Shown: positions 9,031 through 16,987 of the stretch, piece after piece
Layout: each line of letters begins with the position of its first letter
How positions within the stretch are numbered: position 1 is the stretch's first letter
DNA from: Curtobacterium citreum
GTDB taxonomy: Bacteria; Actinomycetota; Actinomycetes; Actinomycetales; Microbacteriaceae
Direction: 5' to 3'
Length of the DNA stretch: 64,000 bases
Assembly: GCF_006715175.1 (NCBI RefSeq)
Contig: NZ_VFMQ01000001.1
Location: forward strand, 2,604,001 to 2,668,000
Made by a program: the position numbers and the translations under genes
Notes under the pieces: generated by a model
Told to the model about the DNA's origin: nothing
The model's input: only the letters and a program-made list of their open reading frames with translations
Databases searched by the model: none

Positions 9031-9675
9031 ATGACGTTCGCGGAGACCCGCCCCATCCTCGACCAGCTCGGCTACACCGTTCGGTACGTGCAGCTCCCCG
9101 GGGAGCAACTGCACGAGCCGCCGGTGGAGGGCGCGCTCCGCATCGTGCCGGCAGACCAGCCGGACGACTTCGCACTCGAGGTCGTCGACTACGGCACCGC
9201 GCGTCGGCTCGCGACCGCCCGTGGCGAGGCCGATGCGGTCGAGATGCTGCGGCGTTTCCTGAACCGCGCGTTCCCGGCGCCGCGGGACATCCCCCGCCAC
9301 GAGCTCGACGGGCTCCGCGATCGTGCCGCCTCGACGTACCCGCAGCTCGCGCAGCAGGTCGCCCAGGCCGGCGACCAGGGCCTGCGCATCCAGATCCCCG
9401 CGGGCGTGCCCGTCGACCGCGTCGGCGGTCCGGACGGGTACCTGCTGCACCCGCTCGACACCCCGCTCCCCCAGCGTTCCCTGCCGCCCCACGTCGCGGC
9501 GGCGCCCGAGGTGCACCGGTACGTCGTCGACCGGCCGTTCCTGGTCGAGGTCTCGTTCGTGCAGCCCTGGTTCGACCAGCCCGGCGGTGCGCTGCGCTTC
9601 CGGACCGCGGACCCGTCGGTCACAATCCGCGACCTCGTCGTCGACGGCTCGCTCGTCCGGCTCCGCGTGGTCTGA
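9031..9675 (+). CDS. TNT-domain protein (NAD glycohydrolase-type fold)
   Basis: 214 residues. The C-terminal ~95 residues carry the pattern of the tuberculosis necrotizing toxin domain: VDRVGGPDGYLLHP, then PLPQRSLPP, then HRYVVDRPF, then PWFDQPGGALRF. In the family this fold hydrolyses NAD(P)+. The Arg of QRSLPP and the Gln of FDQPGG match conserved positions in the family as I recall it. The ~115-residue N-terminus is unrecognised; no signal peptide is visible. The upstream ATG at 9004 is rejected because a -10 TAGGCT sits 7 nt before 9031. No obvious immunity gene is adjacent, so whether it is a toxin or a housekeeping NADase is open. Confidence 0.7.
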   Translation: MTFAETRPILDQLGYTVRYVQLPGEQLHEPPVEGALRIVPADQPDDFALEVVDYGTARRLATARGEADAVEMLRRFLNRAFPAPRDIPRHELDGLRDRAASTYPQLAQQVAQAGDQGLRIQIPAGVPVDRVGGPDGYLLHPLDTPLPQRSLPPHVAAAPEVHRYVVDRPFLVEVSFVQPWFDQPGGALRFRTADPSVTIRDLVVDGSLVRLRVV

Positions 9676-9702
9676 CCAGCGGCGCCCGGCTCGAGCACGA
9701 CC

Positions 9703-9734
9703 AAGCGGCCCATCCCTGACGAGGTGGGCCGCTT
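9703..9734. terminator. Convergent terminator hairpin
   Basis: Arms AAGCGGCCCA and TGGGCCGCTT around a 12-nt loop. The outer A/T pairs give a short U-run on either strand, so it can end both the TNT gene and the convergent DUF4190 gene. Confidence 0.75.
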
Positions 9735-9785
9735 CATCGTGCCGCGAGTGTCGGCTCAGGAGCCGCCCGTCGCGCGGGTGTCGGC

Positions 9786-10064
9786 TCAGTAGCCGCCGGT
9801 GGTGCCCTGCATGTTCGCCGCTGCGGAGAACACGACGATCATCGACACGATGCTGAGCACGATCGACAGGGCGCTGATGATCACGCCGGCCAGCGCGAGT
9901 CCACGACCGCGCTCACCGGTGCGCTTGAGCTGGACGAGCGCAATGATGCTGACGACGAGTCCGGCGATGTTCACGACGAAGGCCAGGACGAACCCGACGA
10001 TCGCGAGGACGCTGAAGCGGTCGGACGCCGGCGCTGCGGGCTTGTACGGCTGGGCGGTGGTCAT
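9786..10064 (-). CDS. DUF4190-type small membrane protein
   Basis: 92 residues: a short Pro/Ala-rich cytoplasmic head, then two membrane helices joined by the loop KRTGERGRGLALAG, the hallmark of DUF4190 proteins. GAGGGGG precedes the ATG at 10064. Function is unknown. It lies in a row with three DUF805 proteins, another family of small membrane proteins of unknown role. The C-terminal codons (TTGGY stop) are partly duplicated just downstream (about 9747-9767), an imperfect 20-bp repeat. Confidence 0.8.
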   Translation of the reverse strand: MTTAQPYKPAAPASDRFSVLAIVGFVLAFVVNIAGLVVSIIALVQLKRTGERGRGLALAGVIISALSIVLSIVSMIVVFSAAANMQGTTGGY

Positions 10065-10158
10065 GGGGTCCCCCTCGGGATGTGTGCTGCAGGACCAGAC
10101 CGGGCGGCTGGTCGGCACCAATGTACCGGCGGCGGGGCGTCCCGTCCGCGGCGCGACG

Positions 10159-10896
10159 TCAGGCCTTCGGCTGGCCGTCCGGGCGGTCGTACTGCGCGCC
10201 CGCAGGGTTCGACTCGAGAGCACCGAACACGATCGCCGCGATGCCGGTCACGAGCGAGATGAGCCAGAAGGGTCCGGCGAGGTTCGCGTCGTGCACCCGG
10301 CGCCACCCGAGCGCGAAGGTCGGCACGATGGTCGCCGCCCACCACACGAAGTACAGCACGAGGAACAGGATGCCGACGACCGGGACCGAGCCGTTCGAGG
10401 TGGACTGCCCGTACTCGTCGACCGTCGTGGACGACGCCGCCCAGGCGATCATGCCGGCGATGTAGCCGCCGAACAGGATCGTCGAGATGATCGCGTTCGC
10501 GAGGAACCAGTACCAGAACTCGCTGCGGCTGGCGCGACCGTCGAACCGCGCGTACTTCTTCCAGAACCGGGTGAAGGCGTCGAGGAACCCGATGCCGTAC
10601 CAGGGCGCCCAGAGGGGCGGAGCGCCGCTCGCGTCCCGCGGGATCGGTCCGGCGGGGACGTACTGCGGGTAGGGCAGGCCGGCCTGGGGCTGCCCGTACT
10701 GGGGCTGCTGCCCGTACGGCTGCTGTGGCTGCCCGTACGGCTGGGGCTGCTGCCCGTACTGCTGGGGCTGCCCGTACGGCTGCGGCGGCTGCGCGTACTG
10801 GGGCTGCTGCCCGTACGGCTGCGGCTGCCCGTACTGCGGCTGCTGGTCGCCGGGCTGGTCCGGCTTGCCCCACTGCGGGGTCTGGTCGTTCGTCAT
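10159..10896 (-). CDS. DUF805 membrane protein with Gln/Pro/Tyr-rich N-terminus
   Basis: 245 residues. Residues ~1-90 are a repetitive disordered tail built from QPQPYGQ-like units. The rest is a DUF805 domain: the motif FDGRASRSEFWYW, several membrane helices, and GWRRVHDANLAG near the end. GGAGG precedes the ATG. The start overlaps the stop of the next DUF805 gene upstream (ATGA), so they form one transcript. Tyr/Gln/Pro-rich tails often mediate protein-protein contact or clustering, but a role here is unproven. Confidence 0.85.
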   Translation of the reverse strand: MTNDQTPQWGKPDQPGDQQPQYGQPQPYGQQPQYAQPPQPYGQPQQYGQQPQPYGQPQQPYGQQPQYGQPQAGLPYPQYVPAGPIPRDASGAPPLWAPWYGIGFLDAFTRFWKKYARFDGRASRSEFWYWFLANAIISTILFGGYIAGMIAWAASSTTVDEYGQSTSNGSVPVVGILFLVLYFVWWAATIVPTFALGWRRVHDANLAGPFWLISLVTGIAAIVFGALESNPAGAQYDRPDGQPKA

Positions 10897-11423
10897 CGTC
10901 CTGCCTCCGGTCGGTCGTGTCGGGCGCCCTCGGGGTTCGACGGCAGGAGACCGAAGACGATCCCCACGATCCCGACGAACACCGCGATCAGGTACAGCGC
11001 ACCGGGCAGGTTCGCGTCGTGCAGACGCCGCCACCCGAGGGCAAGGGTCGGCACGATGGTCGCGAGCCACCACAGCGCGGGCAGGGTCAGGAGGAGCCAG
11101 AACACCGGCCCCGGCGGGGTCGTCGCCTGGTAGACCTGGCCGCCGCCGAGGTCGTAGGTCCGGTACTCGACCGTCGCGACCCGGTAGGCGATCGCGACCG
11201 CCACCAGGATGAACGACACCCCGGCGACCACCAGGTACGCCCACCAGAACTCGCTGCGACTCGCTCGACCGCTGAAGGTCGCGTACTTGCGGAAGAAGCG
11301 TCCGACCGCCTGCCCGAACGACGCGCCGTACCGGGGCGCCCAGATGGGCGGCTCACCCGTTGGGCCGCCGGACTCCGGCTCGGTCGCGGTACGGTACGGC
11401 GCTCCTGGTTGCTGCTGTGTCAC
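10893..11423 (-). CDS. DUF805 membrane protein (short N-terminus)
   Basis: 176 residues. The DUF805 signature FSGRASRSEFWWAY and GWRRLHDANLPG are present, with about four membrane helices between and around them. Unlike its two neighbours it lacks the long Tyr/Gln/Pro tail and has only ~30 polar residues before the domain. A GTG start at 11423 is chosen because GAGGGGGAC lies at good spacing; an earlier in-frame ATG adds 20 residues with no ribosome site. It is the middle of three paralogues that probably arose by tandem duplication. Confidence 0.85.
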   Translation of the reverse strand: MTQQQPGAPYRTATEPESGGPTGEPPIWAPRYGASFGQAVGRFFRKYATFSGRASRSEFWWAYLVVAGVSFILVAVAIAYRVATVEYRTYDLGGGQVYQATTPPGPVFWLLLTLPALWWLATIVPTLALGWRRLHDANLPGALYLIAVFVGIVGIVFGLLPSNPEGARHDRPEAGR

Positions 11424-11486
11424 GGTGTCCCCCTCGTGGTCGGTGCTGCGTTCCCCACGATCCAACCAGAACGACCGGCCCACATG

Positions 11487-12104
11487 TCACACCTGATCGG
11501 GTCGGTCGAACCGCTGCCCCTGGGGATCGGTCCCGATCAGTCCGACGATCAGCGCGAAGAGCACGCCGATCGGCGGGATGATGAAGAAGAGGGCGAAGTA
11601 CCCGGACAGGTTCACGTCGTGCAGGCGCCGCATGGTCAGCGCGACGAAGCCGATCGCGCACGCCAGCGACCAGAGCGTCGTGATGCCGTCGTCCGCGTTC
11701 GAGACGAAGGGCAGCCCGTCGAGCAGGCCGCCGAGGATGCCCGCCACCACCGATCCGATCGCGTACCAGAGCGCCCAGAACCAGAACTCGCTGCGGCTCG
11801 CGCGGCCGTCGAACCGGACGTACTTCTTCCAGAAGCGGGTGAACGCCTCGTGGAACGGGATGCCGTACCACGGCGCCCACAGCGGCGGGACCTGCCCCCG
11901 ACCGGGCGCGGGCGGCCGCTGGCCGTACTGCTGTTGCGAGTACGGCGGCTGCTGCGAGTACGGCGGCTGCTGCCCGTACGGGGGCTGCTGCCCGTACGAC
12001 GGCTGCTGCCCGTACGACGGCTGCTGCCCGTACGACGGCTGCTGCCCGTACGACGGCTGCTGACCGTACGACGGCTGCTGACCGTAGGGGTCCTGGTTGC
12101 TCAT
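11487..12104 (-). CDS. DUF805 membrane protein with YGQQPS repeat tail
   Basis: 205 residues. The N-terminal ~65 residues are tandem hexapeptides of the type PSYGQQ, PPYGQQ and PPYSQQ, encoded by 18-bp DNA repeats. A DUF805 domain follows, with FDGRASRSEFWFW and MRRLHDVNLSGY, and helical membrane segments. GGGAGG precedes the ATG at 12104. It is the promoter-proximal gene of the DUF805 row. The repeat tail could vary in copy number between strains without breaking the frame. Confidence 0.87.
   Translation of the reverse strand: MSNQDPYGQQPSYGQQPSYGQQPSYGQQPSYGQQPSYGQQPPYGQQPPYSQQPPYSQQQYGQRPPAPGRGQVPPLWAPWYGIPFHEAFTRFWKKYVRFDGRASRSEFWFWALWYAIGSVVAGILGGLLDGLPFVSNADDGITTLWSLACAIGFVALTMRRLHDVNLSGYFALFFIIPPIGVLFALIVGLIGTDPQGQRFDRPDQV
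11936..12085. repeat. 18-bp tandem repeats coding YGQQPS units
   Basis: About eight copies of an 18-bp unit related to CCGTACGACGGCTGCTGC. The four near-identical central copies lie about 11992-12063. They are in frame within the minus-strand DUF805 gene, so gain or loss of units changes tail length only. Confidence 0.85.
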
Positions 12105-12198
12105 GGGGTCCTCCCGGATCGCGGTGCCCTCCGAGTCTGGCAGCCCACCGGACCACCCCACGTCCCCCTGCAGGCGGATCCGCGGCGACCGACCGGCG

Positions 12199-13131
12199 TC
12201 AGGGCACCAGCGCCAGCTTGCCGCCGGGGTGCTGCGACTCGAGCACCTCGGCGGCGTCCCTCGCGTCGGCGAGCGGGAACGTCCGCGCCACGGGCACGAC
12301 CAACCGACCCTCCGCTGCCAGGTCGACGAGCCGCTGCCGCACGGAGTCCCGGAACGCCTTGCTCTCGGGCTGCGCGCCACCGACGGCCTGGATGCCGTCC
12401 GCCTCCGCGCGGCCGAAGGCGGCGATCGTGACGATCCGGCTCCGGTCCGCGACCACCGCGAGCGAGACGTCCACGGCCTCGTCGCTCCCGACGCAGTCCA
12501 GTGCCACGTCGACACCGGACGGTGCGAGGGAACGGATGCGTGCCTCCAGACCGTCGCCGTACGCGACCCACTCGCCACCGAAGCGGCGGACGGTGTCGGC
12601 GTTGCGCTCGGAGGCCGTGCCGATGACCCGTGCCCCGAGCAGCCGCAGCTGCTGGAGCAGGCTCACGCCGACGGCACCGGACGCGCCGTGGACGACCACG
12701 GTGTCCGACCCTTCGGCGCGCGTGACGCGGAGCATGTCGGCCGCGGTCGTGCCGGCGAGGAGCAGGTTCGCCGCCTCGGGGAACCCGAGGGACGCGGGCT
12801 TGGCGAAGACGTCGGCGGCGGGCACCGTGATCCGTTCCGCCCAACCACCCGAGACGCGGAAGGCCAGGACCGCGTCGCCGACGGATCCCCCACCCGAGGC
12901 GATCGTGGTGTCCGGGCCGAGGGCGCTGATGATCCCGGCTACCTCGTACCCGATCGGGATCGGCAGGTCGGACGGGTCGCCCTGCCGGGTGTGCTTCGTG
13001 TCGGCGGGGTTCATGCCGGCCGCGCGGACGTCGATCGTGACCTCGCCCGGGCCGGGGGCGCGGACCTCGGTGTCGGCGTACTCCAGGACCTCGCTGCCGC
13101 CGAACCGCGGCGCCACCCAGTGCTTCGTCAT
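12199..13131 (-). CDS. Zinc-free quinone oxidoreductase-like NADP-dependent protein
   Basis: 310 residues of the medium-chain dehydrogenase/reductase superfamily. The N-terminal catalytic domain has AAGMNPADTKH and IGYEVAGII. The Rossmann domain has VHGASGAVGVSLLQQL. The zinc-binding cysteines and GHE motif of true alcohol dehydrogenases are absent, so quinone or enone reduction is more likely. The ATG at 13131 gives the typical short start MTKHWV; the Shine-Dalgarno is weak. Stands alone; substrate unknown. Confidence 0.8.
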   Translation of the reverse strand: MTKHWVAPRFGGSEVLEYADTEVRAPGPGEVTIDVRAAGMNPADTKHTRQGDPSDLPIPIGYEVAGIISALGPDTTIASGGGSVGDAVLAFRVSGGWAERITVPAADVFAKPASLGFPEAANLLLAGTTAADMLRVTRAEGSDTVVVHGASGAVGVSLLQQLRLLGARVIGTASERNADTVRRFGGEWVAYGDGLEARIRSLAPSGVDVALDCVGSDEAVDVSLAVVADRSRIVTIAAFGRAEADGIQAVGGAQPESKAFRDSVRQRLVDLAAEGRLVVPVARTFPLADARDAAEVLESQHPGGKLALVP

Positions 13132-13211
13132 GGTGCCGACGCTACGCCGATGCCGCGGCGCCGCACAGTCGCGCACCGATCTGAGCGTGCGCACAGGTCG
13201 GGAACACCGCA

Positions 13212-13240
13212 TTGACACCCGAACGGGGGACGTGTTGCAT
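13212..13240 (+). promoter_or_regulatory. Sigma-70-type promoter of the small secreted protein gene
   Basis: TTGACA (13212-13217), a 17-bp spacer, then TTGCAT (13235-13240). The -35 is a perfect consensus, rare in this window. The start codon is 40 bp further on, after a GGGGGAT ribosome site. Confidence 0.6.
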
Positions 13241-13279
13241 GGTCGGCTCATCCACACGACAGATCAGGGGGATCTCGAG

Positions 13280-13630
13280 ATGCTGAAGAACACAATGCTC
13301 AAGGCAGGGGCAGCGCTGGTGCTGACCGGCGCGATCATCGGCGGAGGCGCCACCGCGGCGCAGGCAGAGGACCAGTACTACTTCGACCCGATCACCTTCA
13401 CGTACTCCCGCGCGCAGGTTGAGACCTTCTACGGAAACATCGGGAAGGCTGACAACCTCTGCAAGTTCCTCCCGCTGAACTACCCGTCGGGCCTCGCCTG
13501 CAACTCGGGCAACCACCAGATGCGGGAGGCCTTCACAAAGGCGCACTACCAGAAGAAGCGGGTCCAGTTGAAGTTCTACCGGAGCAAGGGCTGCAGCTCC
13601 TGCAGCAAGTCCGAGTACAAGGTGTTCTGA
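13280..13630 (+). CDS. Small secreted four-cysteine protein, unrecognised
   Basis: 116 residues. The N-terminal signal peptide has Lys residues, a hydrophobic core and an Ala-rich cleavage site (AAQA before residue 30). The mature part is about 87 residues, Tyr/Lys-rich, with four cysteines (61, 74, 105, 108), the last two in KGCSSCSK. This suggests disulfide bonding outside the cell. AAG/AAC/TAC codons give it a lower GC feel than its neighbours. It has its own strong promoter and a strong terminator. I do not recognise the family; an extracellular or surface role is all that can be inferred. Confidence 0.75.
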   Translation: MLKNTMLKAGAALVLTGAIIGGGATAAQAEDQYYFDPITFTYSRAQVETFYGNIGKADNLCKFLPLNYPSGLACNSGNHQMREAFTKAHYQKKRVQLKFYRSKGCSSCSKSEYKVF

Positions 13631-13651
13631 CCCGTCGGCGCCCGCGCTCGG

Positions 13652-13693
13652 CACGACGAAGGCCCCCTCACCGCAGAGGGGGCCTTCGTCGTG
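13652..13693. terminator. Bidirectional terminator hairpin
   Basis: 18-bp perfect arms (CACGACGAAGGCCCCCTC and its complement) around the loop ACCGCA. It lies between convergent genes, the small secreted protein and mtlD, and can serve both. Confidence 0.85.
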
Positions 13694-13699
13694 TCGGCC

Positions 13700-14863
13700 T
13701 CAGGCGCGCGCCGCGCGCACCCGCTCCGTGAAGGCGGCGTGCAGCGGGTGCTGCGCGTCGAGCCCGGTGATCTCCGTCGCGACGTCCGCGTCCGCGCGGT
13801 CGGACCGGAGCATCTCCTGCAGCTCGACGCTCTGCTCGTCGTCCGCGACGTCGAAGCGCAGGGCCGCACCCATCGCGTCGAGCAGCGCGGTCGGCTCGGT
13901 GCCGTCCTCGGCCAGGGCGGCCGCCGGCGAGACGAAGCGCTCGTCGCGGGACAGCTTGCGGAGCGGCTGCCGGCCGACCCGGGTGACCGTGTCGGGCAGG
14001 TGCGGGTTCTCGAAGCGGCCGATGATCGCCTCGACGTAGGAGCGGTGCACATCGGGGTCGAGCTCGTGGCGGCGCACGAGCAGGTCGCTCGTCTCGGCGA
14101 GGACCGACTCGAGCTCGGAGCGCACGGCGGGAATCGCGATCGCGTCGGAGATCTTGTCCGCCCCGGCGAGGAAGCCGTGGTACGCGACGGTGGCGTGCCC
14201 CGTGTTGACCGTGAAGAGCTTGCGCTCGATCGACGCCGCGAGGCCGTCGACGTAGTGGGCGCCCGGGATCTCGGGCTCGGAGCCGCCGAACGGGGTGCGG
14301 TCGATGGCCCACTCGTAGTAGGTCTCCACCGTGACGTCGAGGCCGGCGCCCTCGGGCTGGGCGGGGACGATGCGGTCGACGGCGGTGTTCGCGAAGACGG
14401 CCTTCGCCAGCGCCTCGTCGCGCGACTCGGCAGGCAGCGCGTCGACGATGAACTCGCGCAGCCGGTCGGTGGCGTTGATCGCGTTCTCGCACGCCATCAC
14501 GGCCAGCGGTGCCGCGTCGGCGTCGCGCTGGCGGAGCGCGGCGGCGATCACGGGCGCGATGAACTTCAGGACCGTCGGGCCCACGGCGCACGTGACGACG
14601 TCGGCCGCGGCGACCTCGGCGACGACGCCGGTCTCGTCCTGGGCGCTGTTGACGGCCCGGAACCCGGTGACCTCGTGGTCCTGGGCCCCCTGGCCGACCT
14701 CGTGCACGGTGTAGGAGTCCGCGGCGGCGAGGGCGTCGATCAGCGGGGCAGCGACGTCGGCGAACACGACCTCGTAGCCAGCCTCGTGGAGCAGGAGTCC
14801 GACGAAGCCACGACCGATGTTGCCGGCGCCGAAGTGGACCGCGGTGCGCGTGCCGGAGGTCAC
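13700..14863 (-). CDS. mtlD: Mannitol-1-phosphate 5-dehydrogenase
   Basis: 387 residues, the normal length. NAD-binding motif FGAGNIGRGFVG is at the N-terminus; the mid-region KLFTVNTGHATVAY and the catalytic-region Lys/His residues of the polyol-specific long-chain dehydrogenase family follow. It oxidises mannitol-1-phosphate to fructose-6-phosphate with NAD+. The GTG start overlaps the stop of the EIIA gene by 4 bp, so it is the last gene of the minus-strand ptsI-mtlA-mtlF-mtlD row, ending at a strong terminator. Confidence 0.95.
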   Translation of the reverse strand: MTSGTRTAVHFGAGNIGRGFVGLLLHEAGYEVVFADVAAPLIDALAAADSYTVHEVGQGAQDHEVTGFRAVNSAQDETGVVAEVAAADVVTCAVGPTVLKFIAPVIAAALRQRDADAAPLAVMACENAINATDRLREFIVDALPAESRDEALAKAVFANTAVDRIVPAQPEGAGLDVTVETYYEWAIDRTPFGGSEPEIPGAHYVDGLAASIERKLFTVNTGHATVAYHGFLAGADKISDAIAIPAVRSELESVLAETSDLLVRRHELDPDVHRSYVEAIIGRFENPHLPDTVTRVGRQPLRKLSRDERFVSPAAALAEDGTEPTALLDAMGAALRFDVADDEQSVELQEMLRSDRADADVATEITGLDAQHPLHAAFTERVRAARA

Positions 14864-15297
14864 TCGTTGACCTCGCCGAGGATCGACAGGATCGCCGCGG
14901 TGTCCGGGGCGTCGGTGAGCTTCTGGACCTCGTCCTCGTCCGAGAACACGATCGCGATCTTGGACAGGATGTCGAGGTGCTCGTTGTTCACGCCGGCGAT
15001 GCCGACGACGAAGCGCACGGGGTTGCCGTCCCAGTCGATCGGGGTGGCGTAGCGGATGAACAACAGCGCGGACGACTTGATGGCGTCCTTCGCGTCGTTG
15101 GTGCCGTGCGGGATCGCGAGGAAGTTGCCCATGTACGTCGAGACGCTCTTCTCACGCTCGAGCATCGCCGGGTAGTAGTCCGCCGTGACCGCGCCTGCAG
15201 CCTCGAGGATCTCGGCGGCCTCCTTCATCGCCTCCGACTTGGTCGGAGCGGTGTCCTCCGTGTGGATGCGGATCTGGCTCTCCTGCAGGACGGGCAT
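14860..15297 (-). CDS. mtlF: Mannitol-specific PTS enzyme IIA
   Basis: 145 residues; soluble EIIA protein. The phosphorylated histidine is in AIPHGTNDAK (His64). It takes phosphate from HPr and passes it to the IIB domain of MtlA. It is downstream of mtlA across a 74-bp gap that holds a strong hairpin, and is translationally coupled to mtlD. GGAGAACCCC precedes the ATG. Confidence 0.93.
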   Translation of the reverse strand: MPVLQESQIRIHTEDTAPTKSEAMKEAAEILEAAGAVTADYYPAMLEREKSVSTYMGNFLAIPHGTNDAKDAIKSSALLFIRYATPIDWDGNPVRFVVGIAGVNNEHLDILSKIAIVFSDEDEVQKLTDAPDTAAILSILGEVNE

Positions 15298-15327
15298 GGG
15301 GTTCTCCTTGCTGTTCGAGGACGTGGT

Positions 15328-15357
15328 GGAGGGGGCGGGCCTCAGCCCGCCCCCTCC
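15328..15357 (-). terminator. Strong intra-operon hairpin between mtlA and mtlF
   Basis: 13-bp perfect GC-rich arms (GGAGGGGGCGGGC and complement) with a 4-nt loop and no U-run. Placed in the gap after mtlA, it may reduce transcription into mtlF-mtlD or protect the mtlA mRNA 3' end rather than fully terminate. Confidence 0.75.
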
Positions 15358-15371
15358 GATACTGCACGCTG

Positions 15372-16913
15372 TTACTGGTTCTTGAGCTGGTCGACGACCT
15401 GGTCGTACTGCGGCGCGTTCATGAAGTTGCCGACCGACACGTGCTGCGCGTTCGGGTTCTTCTGCCGGGCGCGGTCCGTCAGCTCCTCCTGCGTGATGAT
15501 GAGGTCCTCGGTGCCGTCGAGGTTCGCGATCGCCTTGTTGACGACCGTGACGCCCTCGATGCCCGCCTTCTTCACCTTGTTGCGCAGGACGCTGGCGCCC
15601 ATCGCGCTCGAGCCCATGCCGGCGTCGCAGGCGAACACGACGTTCTCGACGCGGGTCGCCGTCGCGGTGCCGGAGCCGACGCCACCGAAGGCGGCCTCGG
15701 TCTCCTCCTCCGAGCGCGGGGTGTTGTTGCCGAGCAGACCCGAGGTCGCGGCGTTGACGTCGCGGCCCTTGTTCGCCTGGAGCTTCGCCATCGCGGCGGT
15801 CATGTCGCCGCCGCCGTTGGCGAGGTCACGCTTCCGGCTCGCGAGCAGGAAGAACGAGGCGACCGCGAACGACACAGCGGCGGAGAGGACCACGGAGAGG
15901 ATGACGCCGACGAAGCTGTCGCGGGGCGTGTTGCCCAGGACCGCGATGATCGACCCTGGCGAGGCGGGGCCGGTCAGCCCCGAGTTGAACAGGACGTTGG
16001 TCAGCACGCCGGTGCCGCCGCCGAGGATGACGGCGATGAACAGGACCGGCTTCTGCAGCACGTACGGGAAGTAGATCTCGTGGATGCCACCGAGGAACTG
16101 GATGATGATCGCGCCGGGCGCGGTCGAGCGGGCGATGCCGACCCCGAAGAAGGTGAAGGCGAGCAGGATGCCGAGACCGGGGCCGGGGTTCGCCTCGAGG
16201 AGGAACAGGATGCTCTTGCCCGACTCCTTGACCTGGTCGACACCGAGCTGGTCGAGGACGCCGTGGTTGATGGCGTTGTTGAGGAAGAAGACCTTCGCGG
16301 GCTCGATGAAGACGCTCGCGAGCGGCAGCAGCGAATGCGTGATCAGGAACTCGACAGCTGCGCCCAGCACGGTCGCGATCCCGGTGAAGACCTTGGACAG
16401 CCAGAAGAACCCGATCATGAACAGCCCGAAGCCGAGGATGCCGGCCGCGTAGTTGTTCACGAGCATCTCGAAGCCCGGCTTGATCTTGCCGTCCCAGATG
16501 CGGTCGACCTGCTTCATGACGTACGCCCCCAGCGGACCGCAGATCATCGCGCCGAGGATCATCGTCGTGTCGGAGCCGAGGATGACGCCCATGGCGAAGA
16601 TCGAGCCGACGACCGCGCCTCGGGTCTCGTAGACCATGCGGCCGCCCTGGATCGCGATCGCGAGGGGGATGAGGTAGGTCAGGATCGGTCCGACCACGCC
16701 TGGGACGGTCCCGTCGGCCGAGCCACCGAGGACGGCCACCGGGGTCCAGCCCTTCGGGATGAAGAAGGCGGTGATGATGCCCCACGCGATGAAGATCGCG
16801 ATGTTGGGCATGACCATGCCGGAGAGGAAGGTGCCGAACTTCTGCACGGCGACGCGTGCGCCGCCCCGCGACTTCGCGGGAGCGTCGGGCGCTGCAACGG
16901 ACGACGTTGTCAT
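15372..16913 (-). CDS. mtlA: Mannitol-specific PTS enzyme IICB
   Basis: 513 residues. Residues ~20-350 are the membrane IIC channel domain (MVMPNIAIFIAWG, GGIHEIYFPYVL, many helices). The C-terminal ~95 residues are the IIB domain with phosphorylated Cys429 in FACDAGMGSSAMGAS. It imports mannitol and releases mannitol-1-phosphate inside. IIA is separate (mtlF), as in other Gram-positive mannitol systems. The ATG at 16913 is preferred; longer in-frame extensions run into ptsI. Its upstream region is a run of GTGCTGC-like words. Confidence 0.95.
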   Translation of the reverse strand: MTTSSVAAPDAPAKSRGGARVAVQKFGTFLSGMVMPNIAIFIAWGIITAFFIPKGWTPVAVLGGSADGTVPGVVGPILTYLIPLAIAIQGGRMVYETRGAVVGSIFAMGVILGSDTTMILGAMICGPLGAYVMKQVDRIWDGKIKPGFEMLVNNYAAGILGFGLFMIGFFWLSKVFTGIATVLGAAVEFLITHSLLPLASVFIEPAKVFFLNNAINHGVLDQLGVDQVKESGKSILFLLEANPGPGLGILLAFTFFGVGIARSTAPGAIIIQFLGGIHEIYFPYVLQKPVLFIAVILGGGTGVLTNVLFNSGLTGPASPGSIIAVLGNTPRDSFVGVILSVVLSAAVSFAVASFFLLASRKRDLANGGGDMTAAMAKLQANKGRDVNAATSGLLGNNTPRSEEETEAAFGGVGSGTATATRVENVVFACDAGMGSSAMGASVLRNKVKKAGIEGVTVVNKAIANLDGTEDLIITQEELTDRARQKNPNAQHVSVGNFMNAPQYDQVVDQLKNQ

Positions 16914-16987
16914 GTGCCTGGCTTTCTGTGATGGGTGCTGCAGTGGTGGAGGGTGTGGGGTGCTGCTGTGCTGCGGTGGTGCTGCGG

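Noticed and set aside
11936..12085. CRISPR or VNTR outside genes
   Set aside because: The 18-bp units are in frame and encode the hexapeptide tail of a DUF805 protein.
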